A stretch of 37,838 nucleotides of DNA from an uncultured Flavobacteriales bacterium (GTDB lineage: Bacteria > Bacteroidota > Bacteroidia > Flavobacteriales_G > Salibacteraceae). Position 1 is the first letter of the stretch, and the number at the start of each line of letters is the position of its first letter. The stretch lies in the NCBI GenBank assembly GCA_913057205.1, contig CAJXNO010000024.1, positions 1 to 37,838 of the forward strand. Direction: 5' to 3'. The notes under the pieces are model-generated. The model was not told where the DNA came from, ran no database searches, and saw only the letters and a program-made list of their open reading frames with translations. The position numbers and the translations under genes are program-made. Of this stretch, positions 20,389 through 28,733 are shown piece by piece.

Positions 20389-20400
20389 TTGTTTATGGCC

Positions 20401-23331
20401 ATGAAGAGATTATTGTTTCTTAGTGTGCTTGGTTTATTTGTGCTTAGCAATCTGCAAGCTCAGATACTTTGGTATCAGGATTTCAGTCTGCCGAACGGCA
20501 CAACAGTAGACAACGGATCTACGGCATGGTCAACTAATCTAGCCTTTGATTGCAGCGGTTCGGTTACCGGTATTTTTGATGTCCAAGGAGGACAGTTTGT
20601 AGGCAATGAGACCGACTGCAATGCCCGTGGGAAAGCGAATGGATCGATGTTTCGGCCTATCCATCGGTTGATGTCTATGCCGTATTGGATGGAATAGGTG
20701 CGCTGGATGCAGGCGGTGGATTGCCAGATACCAATAAGGTCGGTTTCAGGGCAAATGGTGCTGCCGGTGTTACTTAGCTTGATCAATATGCAGGAGCACA
20801 GGTCATCAATTCCATCTCATGCGGAGGAACAGCCGTTGGAGCAGATAGCATTCAGATCGTGGTTCAGATGTCCACAATTGGTAGCGATGAGTCGCACATT
20901 CTTGATGATGTCACGGTATCGGTTTCAGGTGACCTTCCGATTGGTGGCGGTGATACCCTTTTCTCCCGAGGAACTGACGACTGGGATCAAACCAATACAT
21001 GGTCTACTACCATTGGAGGGGCTTCTTGTGGATGTACACCGAATGCAAACAGCGTAGTCTATGTACTCTTCGGAGATTGGGTGCTGTTAGATAATGACGC
21101 CGATGCAAAAGAGCTACACATCGAGTTTGGTGGACGCATGGATTGGGATGCAGACAACGTGGAATTAACCATCCATGACGATGGTATCGTAGAGGTGAGT
21201 GTTGGCGCCAGACTCTTTGAAAATGGAAGGGGAAATGCCTTCCTGGAATTTGACGGTACAGGGAACCATACCCTGGCTGTGTACTGTGAAGACGTAGGTC
21301 TGGAGGTTGATCAGATTCGTGTTACCGAGAATTGTTCATTAACGGTAGTAGGGAACGGACGGATCGATGTGGAGGATGATTTTGAGCTAGTTGCAAACGG
21401 CGCAACGGTCATTAACCAATTCACCAATCTGCTCTACATTCAAGATGACCTTGATCTTTTAGGAGACGATGTGGTATTTCACAATGACAGAGGATACCTC
21501 TACATCGATGGTACGCTGGAGATCCTTGGTGAACGAACCGAGATTATCAACCGGGATAGCATCTATGTTGATTTAGATTTTCATGGTGAAAATGCGGATG
21601 ACGGAACCTTCGAGAATCATGGCTATATCCACTGTAATGATGACGTCATCATGTCGAACAACTCCGATGATTATCGCATCGATAACTTCGGATTTTGGCG
21701 TATTGATGATGATTTGAGAGAATCCGGTACTGGAGCGGTGGCCAATGAGTTTCACAATCGGAGCGGCTCATACTTTCAGCTAGTTCATAACAGCAGTGAA
21801 TTAGACTGGCAGTTATGGGCTCTACGATTCCAATACAGTCGATTACTTTCGACTGGGAGCACAGGATTACCTTTTCACACCTGAAGATGCTTATTGGAAC
21901 CTAACATTGAGTGGATCGGATCGTAAACGTGCACGTGCTGACCTCGATTTCAACGGAACGGTCAGGATAGAAGGAACAGCAAGCTTCGATGTGGATGATC
22001 AAAACTGTGACCTGACGGTTGCAGGCGACTGGGTGAGTACGTCGAATAACGCGCTTCCCTTCGACTACGGAACAGAGCTGGTGACCTTTGATGGTAACCA
22101 ACGCCAGAGAATGCGGTCGAACAATCTTGGCGGTACATTCAATGATGTAGTGATCAATAAGTCTGATTGCCTCGTACTTATTTCTCCAATGAACATACGT
22201 GCGAATGGATCCATCACGTTCACGTCTGGCTATGTTTCATCTGATTCATTGAATCCGCTGGTGCTGAACGATGGGTCAACGGCCTTAAGTGCTAGTGATA
22301 ACAGTTACGTAGACGGAAGGGTGCGGAAAATTGGAAATGATGCTTTTACATTCCCCATTGGTGATGGCGGCAATTATCAGCCAGCCAGTATTTCAGCTCC
22401 AGCCGGTATAACGGATGCCTTCATGGCGCAGTATTTTCTAGTTGATCCACGCACACGTTGGTCCTATGACGCAGTAGACATAACCCTTCATCACGTAAGT
22501 ACAGAAGAGTTCTGGCTAATTGACAATACAGGAGGTGGAACGGGGGTGGCGCTTACCTTGTCCTTTGATGCTTTCAGTGGAGGTGTAGACAACTTGGATA
22601 GCCTGGTGGTGGCTCGATGGAACGGGACTGTTTGGACCAGTGAAGGAAATGGGGGCACGACAGGGACAACGGCAGCAGGCACGCTTTCTTCCAATGGTGC
22701 AATTGCCGACTTTTCTCCGTTCACCTTGGGTTCCGTTCAAAACGACTTCACGGTGAACCCGCTGCCGGTTGAGCTGGTCTCCTTTCAAGCAATCAGACGA
22801 GGAAATGACGTGGAGCTCAACTGGAAGACAGCAACAGAGGTCAATAACGATTACTTGGATATTGAGCGCAGTACTGATAATCAGGAGTGGATTCTGGTGA
22901 ACAGTATTCAAGGTGCAGGAACGAAGTCAACACCTACCGATTACATCGAATGAGATTACGAAGCGCTAAAAACAGCCTTGTTTTACCGACTCAAACAAGT
23001 TGATTTTGACGGAACGGCTACCTATTCGAATACAGTGTTTGTTCCAATCGCACCGGCGGATGAGAAGCAGGAGGTCATCTTTCAAACCTTTCCAAATCCT
23101 GTGGAGCGCAGTCAACGATTGAACCTGGTGTTTGAGAACCTAGGCGGTCAAGACTTACTGATCGTGCTTCGTTATATGCAGGGGCGTGAGTTGTACATGA
23201 AGACGGTCTACCATGCCTCTGAGGATAACTATGAGGTCATTGAGGTGAGTCAAACGATCCCTGCTGGTCAATACATCATTACGGCCACTTCAGATAATGC
23301 GATATACAACAGTAAGTTGATGATTCGCTAG
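20401..23331 (+). pseudogene. Broken gene for a large T9SS-secreted beta-solenoid protein
   Basis: Reading across frames gives about 970 residues of one secreted protein. It begins with a signal peptide (MKRLLFLSVLGLFVLSNLQA; ATG 20395 is an alternative start) and contains Asp-rich tandem repeats of about 22 residues (21354-21743), a segment of the NPLPVELVSFQA type with YRLKQVDFDG near 22980, and a T9SS type A sorting domain at the end (FPNPVE ... GQYIIT ... KLMIR). Four lesions break it: a one-base loss near 20628-20631 (in GTGGGAAAG), a TAG at 20775-20777, a one-base gain near 21811-21816, and a TGA at 22951-22953. Homologous sequence continues across every lesion, so decay looks recent. 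Sequencing error is the main alternative, but neighbours are intact. Confidence 0.85.
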
Positions 23332-23345
23332 CTCGCTAGTGGAGC

Positions 23346-23373
23346 AAAAAAAGCCCGATGAAAATCGGGCTTC
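23346..23373 (-). terminator. Intrinsic terminator of the minus-strand coiled-coil gene
   Basis: AAGCCCGAT (23351-23359) and ATCGGGCTT (23364-23372) form a perfect 9-bp stem with a GAAA loop (TTTC on the minus strand). On the minus strand the stem is followed by a run of seven T (A-run 23346-23352 on the plus strand). It lies about 25 nt beyond the stop of the gene at 23397-24197. On the plus strand it has only TT after the stem, so it works poorly for the pseudogene. Confidence 0.88.
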
Positions 23374-23396
23374 GAGTAGTCGTAATATTTGTTTGC

Positions 23397-24197
23397 CTAG
23401 GCAAATACTGCTTTTTCAGTGAGGTCTTTCACCTTTTCTGCTTCTTCATTCGCTAATTCCTCATCTACCAAGATGCGGCCACTGTGCTCATCGGTGATGA
23501 TCTTCTTGCGTGCAGCAATATCCAACTGGCGTTGTGGTGGAATTTTAATGAATGACCCACCAGATGAACCACGCTCAACAGGAACTACCGCCAATCCATT
23601 CTTCACACTTCCACGTATGCGCTTGTAAGCATTCAGCAAACGGTCTTCGATCAATTCCTCTGCTTCTTCAGAAGCTTTCAAAAGCGCTTTCTCCTCTTTC
23701 TCCGTCTCTTTGATGATACCTTCAAGCTCCTTCTCCTTCACCTCTAGGTCTTTCTTGCGTCCGTTGAGGGTTTCCTCAGCGCTTTCAAGTACCTCTTTCT
23801 TCTGTTCAATCTGAGCTTCGAATTCCTTCATGCGCTTCTCCGCCAACTGGATCTCCAAGGTTTGGTATTCAATCTCCTTTGAAAGGCTATCAAACTCACG
23901 GTTATTGCGCACATTCTTTTGTTGCTCCTCATACTTCTTGATCATCTCGCTTGACTCGATGATCGCATTCTTTCGGTCTGAAACCTTGTTCTGCAAATCT
24001 TCCAATTCACTTTGAAGGTTGTTCAAACGCGTTTGTAATCCTTCGATCTCGTCTTGAAGGTCTTCTACTTCCAATGGAAGCTCACCACGTACGATGCGGA
24101 TTTTATCGATCGCTGAATCGATCAACTGAAGTCTGTACAGTGCCCGAAGCTTTTCTTCAACACTTGTTGTTTCTTTTGCGCTCTTCTTTTTTGCCAT
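23397..24197 (-). CDS. Coiled-coil protein with degenerate C4-type zinc ribbon (COG1579 family)
   Basis: The 266-residue product is a long antiparallel coiled coil (residues ~30-190, rich in Glu, Lys and Leu) followed by a small C-terminal domain, the layout of COG1579/DUF164 zinc ribbon proteins, whose function is not settled. The C-terminal domain keeps the family frame (IPPQRQLDIAARKKIITDEH, then SGRILVDEEL), but the four zinc cysteines are gone: RGSSGGS and DEHSGRI stand where family members have CxxC pairs. The product cannot bind zinc there in the usual way. It starts 3 nt after the Nif3-like gene, so the two are one operon. Confidence 0.88.
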   Translation of the reverse strand: MAKKKSAKETTSVEEKLRALYRLQLIDSAIDKIRIVRGELPLEVEDLQDEIEGLQTRLNNLQSELEDLQNKVSDRKNAIIESSEMIKKYEEQQKNVRNNREFDSLSKEIEYQTLEIQLAEKRMKEFEAQIEQKKEVLESAEETLNGRKKDLEVKEKELEGIIKETEKEEKALLKASEEAEELIEDRLLNAYKRIRGSVKNGLAVVPVERGSSGGSFIKIPPQRQLDIAARKKIITDEHSGRILVDEELANEEAEKVKDLTEKAVFA

Positions 24198-24200
24198 AGA

Positions 24201-25301
24201 TTATGAGATGAAGTAGTGTACGGGATTCGTTTTTACTCCCGACAAAAGGACGGCAAAGGTATGAAATTTTTTCGCTAGATATGCTTGAATTAAATGCGGT
24301 GTAAACTGCTCAAACTCAAAGTGTCCGATGTCAATTATCGCAATGGAATCTTCCGCATCGAAGAATTGGTGGTATTTGAAGTCACCAGTGATGAAGACAT
24401 CCGCTTTCGTGCGTTGCGCTTGAGCCAATAGAAAACTCCCGCTACCTCCGCAGAACGCCACTCGCTTCACCTCCGTTCGAATTGCCTTCGTGTGCCTGAG
24501 TACAGGTGCGCCAAATGCGTGTGAAACGTGCTTCAAAAACGCATCAAATGGCATGGGCTGTTCCAATTCGCCAACCATACCACTGCCTACATTGGGTTGT
24601 ACATTCTCCAAGCGCACGATGTCATATGCGACTTCCTCGTAAGGATGTTTGTTGAGCAATGCTTGGATCACCCTTCCTTCAAGATGCGCCGGGAATATGA
24701 CTTCAATCTTGACCTCTTGTTCGGTGTGATCTTCGTTTTGCTTTCCCACAAAAGGATTTGTTCCTTCTCCAGCTCTGAACGTGCCCTCACCTCGGGTATT
24801 GAAGCTGCAATGGTCGTATGCACCTACGTGTCCAGCACCAGCTCTAAACAAGGCTTCTCTTACGCTTGCGCACGCAGCCTCAGGTACAAAGGTGAAGAGC
24901 TTCTTTAGTCCTTCTTTCTTGGGCGATAGAATCTGAAGGTTTTTTAGTCCTAATCGCTTACCAATTTCCCAATTCACCCCCGTATCCACCGCGTCAAGGT
25001 TAGTATGCAAAGCATAGATAGCGATGTCGTTCTTGATGGCAGCGATCACCGTTCGTTCCACGTAATCCTTACCTGTGAGCGACTTTAAGCCGGAGAATAC
25101 TATTGGGTGGTGAGCAATGATCAGGTTCGCTCCTTCTTCAATGGCTTCTTTCACAACCTCCTCCGTGCAATCCAAGGTGCATAGTGCACGTTCAATCTCT
25201 TGTTCAGGATTACCGCAGATCAATCGGCTGTTGTCATAGGACTCTTGGTATGCAGGTGGAGCCCATTCCGCAAGGCTTTGAAGGATGTCTTTCAGTTTCA
25301 T
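24201..25301 (-). CDS. Nif3-like dinuclear metal centre protein
   Basis: Nif3/YbgI proteins form hexameric toroids with a two-metal site; the cellular role is unclear (GTP cyclohydrolase I type 2 homologue is an annotation often attached to them). The 366-residue product has metal ligands in LIIAHHPIVFSG (about residue 65), LHTNLDAVDTGVN (about 100) and DIGHFEFEQFTPH near the C-terminus. About 110 residues between the two halves match the extra YqfO-type domain, which explains the length compared with ~250 in E. coli YbgI. One odd point: the usual YDNSGL is YDNSRL here. It is cotranscribed with the coiled-coil gene and divergent from lpxK. Confidence 0.9.
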   Translation of the reverse strand: MKLKDILQSLAEWAPPAYQESYDNSRLICGNPEQEIERALCTLDCTEEVVKEAIEEGANLIIAHHPIVFSGLKSLTGKDYVERTVIAAIKNDIAIYALHTNLDAVDTGVNWEIGKRLGLKNLQILSPKKEGLKKLFTFVPEAACASVREALFRAGAGHVGAYDHCSFNTRGEGTFRAGEGTNPFVGKQNEDHTEQEVKIEVIFPAHLEGRVIQALLNKHPYEEVAYDIVRLENVQPNVGSGMVGELEQPMPFDAFLKHVSHAFGAPVLRHTKAIRTEVKRVAFCGGSGSFLLAQAQRTKADVFITGDFKYHQFFDAEDSIAIIDIGHFEFEQFTPHLIQAYLAKKFHTFAVLLSGVKTNPVHYFIS

Positions 25302-25354
25302 TGACCGTCGATTTTAAGCAAAGCACGCAAACTCCAGCCAATTCTCCTAGCGAC

Positions 25355-25362
25355 TACCTTTG
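25355..25362 (+). promoter_or_regulatory. -7 element TACCTTTG immediately before lpxK
   Basis: TACCTTTG matches TAnnTTTG exactly and ends 4 nt before the GTG start of lpxK. No TTTG is seen at the -33 position. Transcription would begin at or next to the start codon, so the message would be leaderless or nearly so. Confidence 0.5.
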
Positions 25363-25366
25363 TTAG

Positions 25367-26422
25367 GTGAAGTTTCTTCTCCTTCCTTTCGCTTGGCTCT
25401 ATGGAGCAGTGGTGTTCATTCGCAATGTGTGCTATGACCGCGGATTGCTCAAAAGTCGTGCGTTTGATGTGCCGGTGATCGTAGTGGGAAACCTGCGCGT
25501 GGGTGGAACGGGGAAAACCCCCATGACCTTGTTCCTGCTGTCCCTGTTGAACCAACGTGAGAAGCGAACAGCAATGGTGAGTCGTGGTTATGGAAGAAAA
25601 ACAAATGGACAGCTTCAGGTTGCTCTAGATCATTCACCGGATGAAGTTGGAGACGAACCCTACATGATCAAGCAACGTTTTCCTGAGGTGCAGGTGATTG
25701 TAGATGAACGTCGCGTGCGCGGTATTCTGTCTGGAATTGAATCAAATGAGGATCCGGAGGTAATAGTGCTAGATGATGGCATGCAGCATCGAAAGGTGCT
25801 GCCAGGCTTACTTATCATGTTAACCGCCTATCATAAACCATATTACGATGACTTTTTGCTTCCTGCCGGACGATTGAGGGAGCCGGCATTTGAAGCGAAT
25901 CGAGCTGACATGATCGTTGTGACCAAGTGCCCTCCGAAACTGGATATCCACACAAGAAGGTCTATTCGAGAGCGCATACGACCGATGCACCACCAGAAGG
26001 TTTTCTTCGCTTGTGAAACTTGGAAATCCTTGAGCAGCTTGTGGCGGGCTGACGACACCGTTGAGGTAAGTTCGCTCTCAGATGTGGACGTATTGCTGGT
26101 TACAGGAGTGGCGGATGATCAAACCATAACAGAGCAACTGGAACAGCATTGCAGAAAGGTTCACCGGATCGCTTTCAAAGATCATCACGTGTATACAAGT
26201 GCAAGCATCGATCGAATACTTAATAGCTTCGAAGGAATACCCTCTGAGCAGAAAATCATCCTCACCACCGAAAAAGACGCGGTTAAGCTCAGAAAATGGT
26301 CGGAAAATGAGAAATTCGCAGCCCTTCCGGTATACGCTATTCAACATGCAATGGCACTCTTTTCGGAAGATGTAGAAGCATTTGAACAAAGAATTGATGA
26401 GTTTATCCGATCGTATCACTGA
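25367..26422 (+). CDS. lpxK: Tetraacyldisaccharide 4'-kinase (lipid A)
   Basis: LpxK phosphorylates the 4' position of the lipid A disaccharide at the inner membrane. The 351-residue product has an N-terminal hydrophobic segment (FLLLPFAWLYGAVVFI) that would anchor it, the P-loop VGGTGKTPM near residue 45, DDGMQHRKV near 130, and the LLPAGRLREP segment typical of the family. The start is a GTG; there is no ATG that would keep the hydrophobic segment. It overlaps the downstream phosphorylase gene by 26 nt if that gene starts at ATG 26397. Confidence 0.95.
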   Translation: MKFLLLPFAWLYGAVVFIRNVCYDRGLLKSRAFDVPVIVVGNLRVGGTGKTPMTLFLLSLLNQREKRTAMVSRGYGRKTNGQLQVALDHSPDEVGDEPYMIKQRFPEVQVIVDERRVRGILSGIESNEDPEVIVLDDGMQHRKVLPGLLIMLTAYHKPYYDDFLLPAGRLREPAFEANRADMIVVTKCPPKLDIHTRRSIRERIRPMHHQKVFFACETWKSLSSLWRADDTVEVSSLSDVDVLLVTGVADDQTITEQLEQHCRKVHRIAFKDHHVYTSASIDRILNSFEGIPSEQKIILTTEKDAVKLRKWSENEKFAALPVYAIQHAMALFSEDVEAFEQRIDEFIRSYH

Positions 26423-27227
26423 AACGTGCTCATTCCTCAACGAGCGCATTGACCAGCGCATAGACATTGCCGTTGTATTGGGCACCGGTCTTAGTGGCTT
26501 TTCTGCCGAACTGAATGTGCAACAGGAGATTCCTTATGCTAGCATTCCGAACTTTCCAGTAAGTACGGTCTCCGGTCATGATGGTAAGTTGATCATCGGC
26601 GAAATGGAAGGAGTAAGCGTGCTCGCAATGGCTGGCCGTTTTCATTACTATGAAGGCTACAGCATGGACCAGGTTGTCTATCCGATTCGGGTGATGCATC
26701 AGCTCGGAATCAAGAAGGTGATGCTGTCCAATGCAAGCGGTGGAGTTAATCCAAACTTCTCTGTTGGAGATATCATGCTCATAAAAGATCACATTAACCT
26801 CTTCCCAAGCAATCCATTGATCGGACCAAACAATGACGAATGGGGACCGCGTTTTCCAGACATGTCGGAGCCCTATGCGTATCGCTTACTCGACGCCATG
26901 CGTTCAGCATCCGTAACTGCGGGAATTGCAATTCAAGAAGGCGTATATGCCGGGGTTTCAGGACCGTGTTTTGAGACACCGGCGGAATACAAGTACTTAC
27001 GCGTCATCGGCGCGGATGCCGTGGGTATGAGTACCGTACCTGAGTGTATTGCGGCCCGCCATATGGACATGGAGGTGGTAGCGCTTTCTGTAATCACTGA
27101 TCTAGGCATCGAAGGAAAGATCGAGAAGGTAAGCCATGAAGAAGTAAAGGAAGCTGCAGCCAAAGCAGAGCCAAATGTGGCGAAATTGGTACGTGCATTC
27201 ATGAAGATCGCAGGTAAGGATGTCTAG
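26397..27227 (+). CDS. Purine nucleoside phosphorylase, type I trimeric
   Basis: This enzyme splits inosine, guanosine and their deoxy forms with phosphate in purine salvage. The 276-residue product has the family pattern VVLGTGLSGF (residues ~28-37), the phosphate-binding GHDGKL and AMAGRFHYYEGYSM, NASGGVNPNFSVGDIMLI, and the purine site with GVSGPCFETPAEYKYLR and GMSTVPECIAARH. I chose ATG 26397; a TTG at 26382 in frame would add five residues. The start lies inside lpxK, which suggests coupled translation. gatB follows after 27 nt. Confidence 0.95.
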   Translation: MSLSDRITETCSFLNERIDQRIDIAVVLGTGLSGFSAELNVQQEIPYASIPNFPVSTVSGHDGKLIIGEMEGVSVLAMAGRFHYYEGYSMDQVVYPIRVMHQLGIKKVMLSNASGGVNPNFSVGDIMLIKDHINLFPSNPLIGPNNDEWGPRFPDMSEPYAYRLLDAMRSASVTAGIAIQEGVYAGVSGPCFETPAEYKYLRVIGADAVGMSTVPECIAARHMDMEVVALSVITDLGIEGKIEKVSHEEVKEAAAKAEPNVAKLVRAFMKIAGKDV

Positions 27228-27241
27228 CCAGTCGGCTTATT

Positions 27242-27249
27242 TAACTTTG
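27242..27249 (+). promoter_or_regulatory. -7 element TAACTTTG immediately before gatB
   Basis: TAACTTTG matches TAnnTTTG exactly and ends 5 nt before the gatB ATG at 27255. No TTTG lies at the -33 position. If used, transcription would start within a few bases of the start codon. Confidence 0.45.
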
Positions 27250-27254
27250 AAGCA

Positions 27255-28715
27255 ATGGAATTGTCACAAGAGACCATAGATAAATACGAAGCCGTCATCG
27301 GCTTGGAAGTGCACGCGCAGTTATTGACCAATACCAAGGCGTTTTCGGCAGAGCGCAATGAGTACGGAAACCTTCCGAATACGAATACAGGCCCTATCAG
27401 TTTGGGACATCCAGGAACGCTCCCTGTACTGAACGAAAAGAGCATTGAGTACGCCGTTCGGCTCGGGGTCGCTTGTGGATGTGAGATTCGAGAAGAGAAT
27501 CAATTTGCGCGCAAGAATTATTTCTATGCGGATTTGCCAAAGGGCTATCAGATTACCCAAGACACCACTCCGATCTGCACAGGCGGTGCCATTACCATTA
27601 AGGTGAACGATCAGGAAAAGCATGTAGGCTTGACACGGATACACATGGAAGAGGATTCCGGTAAGAGCATCCACGACCTGTCACCATTTGAAACCATGAT
27701 CGATCTGAACCGTGCGGGCGTGCCGCTGTTGGAGATCGTTTCTGAACCAGACATGCGAAGCGCCGACGAAGCATATGCATACTTGACGGAGGTAAGGAAG
27801 TTGGTAAGATACCTGGAGATCTGCGACGGAAACATGGAAGAGGGTAGCCTACGCTGTGATGCCAACGTATCTGTCCGCTTAAAAGGGGCTGAGGCATTTG
27901 GTACGCGAGTTGAGATCAAGAACTTGAACAGTATCCGAAATGTGCGTCGAGCGATTGAGTTTGAGATCTTACGCCACATCGATATGGTGGAGCGCGGCGA
28001 GGAGATCAGAAAGGCAACGCTGACCTTCAACGCTGCTACGGGTGAAACCGCCATCATGCGTACCAAGGAAGAAGCCGATGACTATCGCTACTTCCCAGAG
28101 CCCGACCTTCAACCGTATTTTGTAACGCAGGCCTACATCGACAACGTGCGTGGGTCACTTCCTCCGCTTCCAAATCAGTTGTTTGCGAAGTATAAGAATG
28201 AGCTTGGGTTGAGTGACTATGATGCGGGAGTGCTTACCGAAGAGAAGCATTTTGCTTTGTACTTTGAGGCCTTACTTCAGTATGTGAAAGACACCAAGTC
28301 GGCCGCTAACTGGATGATGGGTGAAGTGAAGAGTTACCTCAATGAGATGGCCATGGATATTCAAGATTTCCCCTTGACTCCAACGCGTTTGGCAGAAGTC
28401 ATCAACATGGTAAGCGATGGTCAGATGGGACGAACCCTTGCTGCGCAACAACTGTTTCCTCTGATGCTTCAGCATAAGAATAGCTCAGCTCAAGAACTCG
28501 CGGAAGCACATGACTTGGTTCAGGTGAACGATTCATCGGAACTAGAAGGCTGGATTCAAGAAGCGCTCAACCAGTTTCCTGATAAAGTGGAGGAATACCG
28601 TGGAGGGAAGAAGGGAATATTGGGACTCTTTATGGGTGAGGTGATGCGAAAGAGCAAAGGCAAGGCAGACCCGCAGAAGACAAATGAACTGATACGTAAA
28701 GCACTTGAAGGATAA
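27255..28715 (+). CDS. gatB: Aspartyl/glutamyl-tRNA amidotransferase subunit B
   Basis: GatB, with GatA and GatC, turns Glu-tRNA(Gln) into Gln-tRNA(Gln), and Asp-tRNA(Asn) into Asn-tRNA(Asn) where needed. The 486-residue product has YEAVIGLEVHAQL at the N-terminus, GHPGTLPVLN, ARKNYFYADLPKGYQITQ near residue 95, the EDSGKS and DLNRAGVPLLEIVSEPDMRS segments of the kinase-like domain, and a C-terminal YqeY-like tail. Length is normal. gatA and gatC are not in the window. Confidence 0.97.
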   Translation: MELSQETIDKYEAVIGLEVHAQLLTNTKAFSAERNEYGNLPNTNTGPISLGHPGTLPVLNEKSIEYAVRLGVACGCEIREENQFARKNYFYADLPKGYQITQDTTPICTGGAITIKVNDQEKHVGLTRIHMEEDSGKSIHDLSPFETMIDLNRAGVPLLEIVSEPDMRSADEAYAYLTEVRKLVRYLEICDGNMEEGSLRCDANVSVRLKGAEAFGTRVEIKNLNSIRNVRRAIEFEILRHIDMVERGEEIRKATLTFNAATGETAIMRTKEEADDYRYFPEPDLQPYFVTQAYIDNVRGSLPPLPNQLFAKYKNELGLSDYDAGVLTEEKHFALYFEALLQYVKDTKSAANWMMGEVKSYLNEMAMDIQDFPLTPTRLAEVINMVSDGQMGRTLAAQQLFPLMLQHKNSSAQELAEAHDLVQVNDSSELEGWIQEALNQFPDKVEEYRGGKKGILGLFMGEVMRKSKGKADPQKTNELIRKALEG

Positions 28716-28733
28716 TTCAATATGAGAAGTACC

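Noticed and set aside
20698-21057. A 119-codon plus-strand frame as a separate small gene
   Set aside because: It is an alternate frame of the broken T9SS gene; the neighbouring frame carries the homologous sequence.
20601-22960. Programmed frameshifting or stop readthrough in the T9SS gene
   Set aside because: Four separate lesions of different kinds (one-base loss, one-base gain, TAG and TGA) with no slippery site and structure fit decay, not recoding.
23346-23373. Hairpin as terminator of the plus-strand T9SS pseudogene
   Set aside because: On the plus strand only two T follow the stem; the T-run is on the minus strand, so it was assigned to the minus-strand gene.
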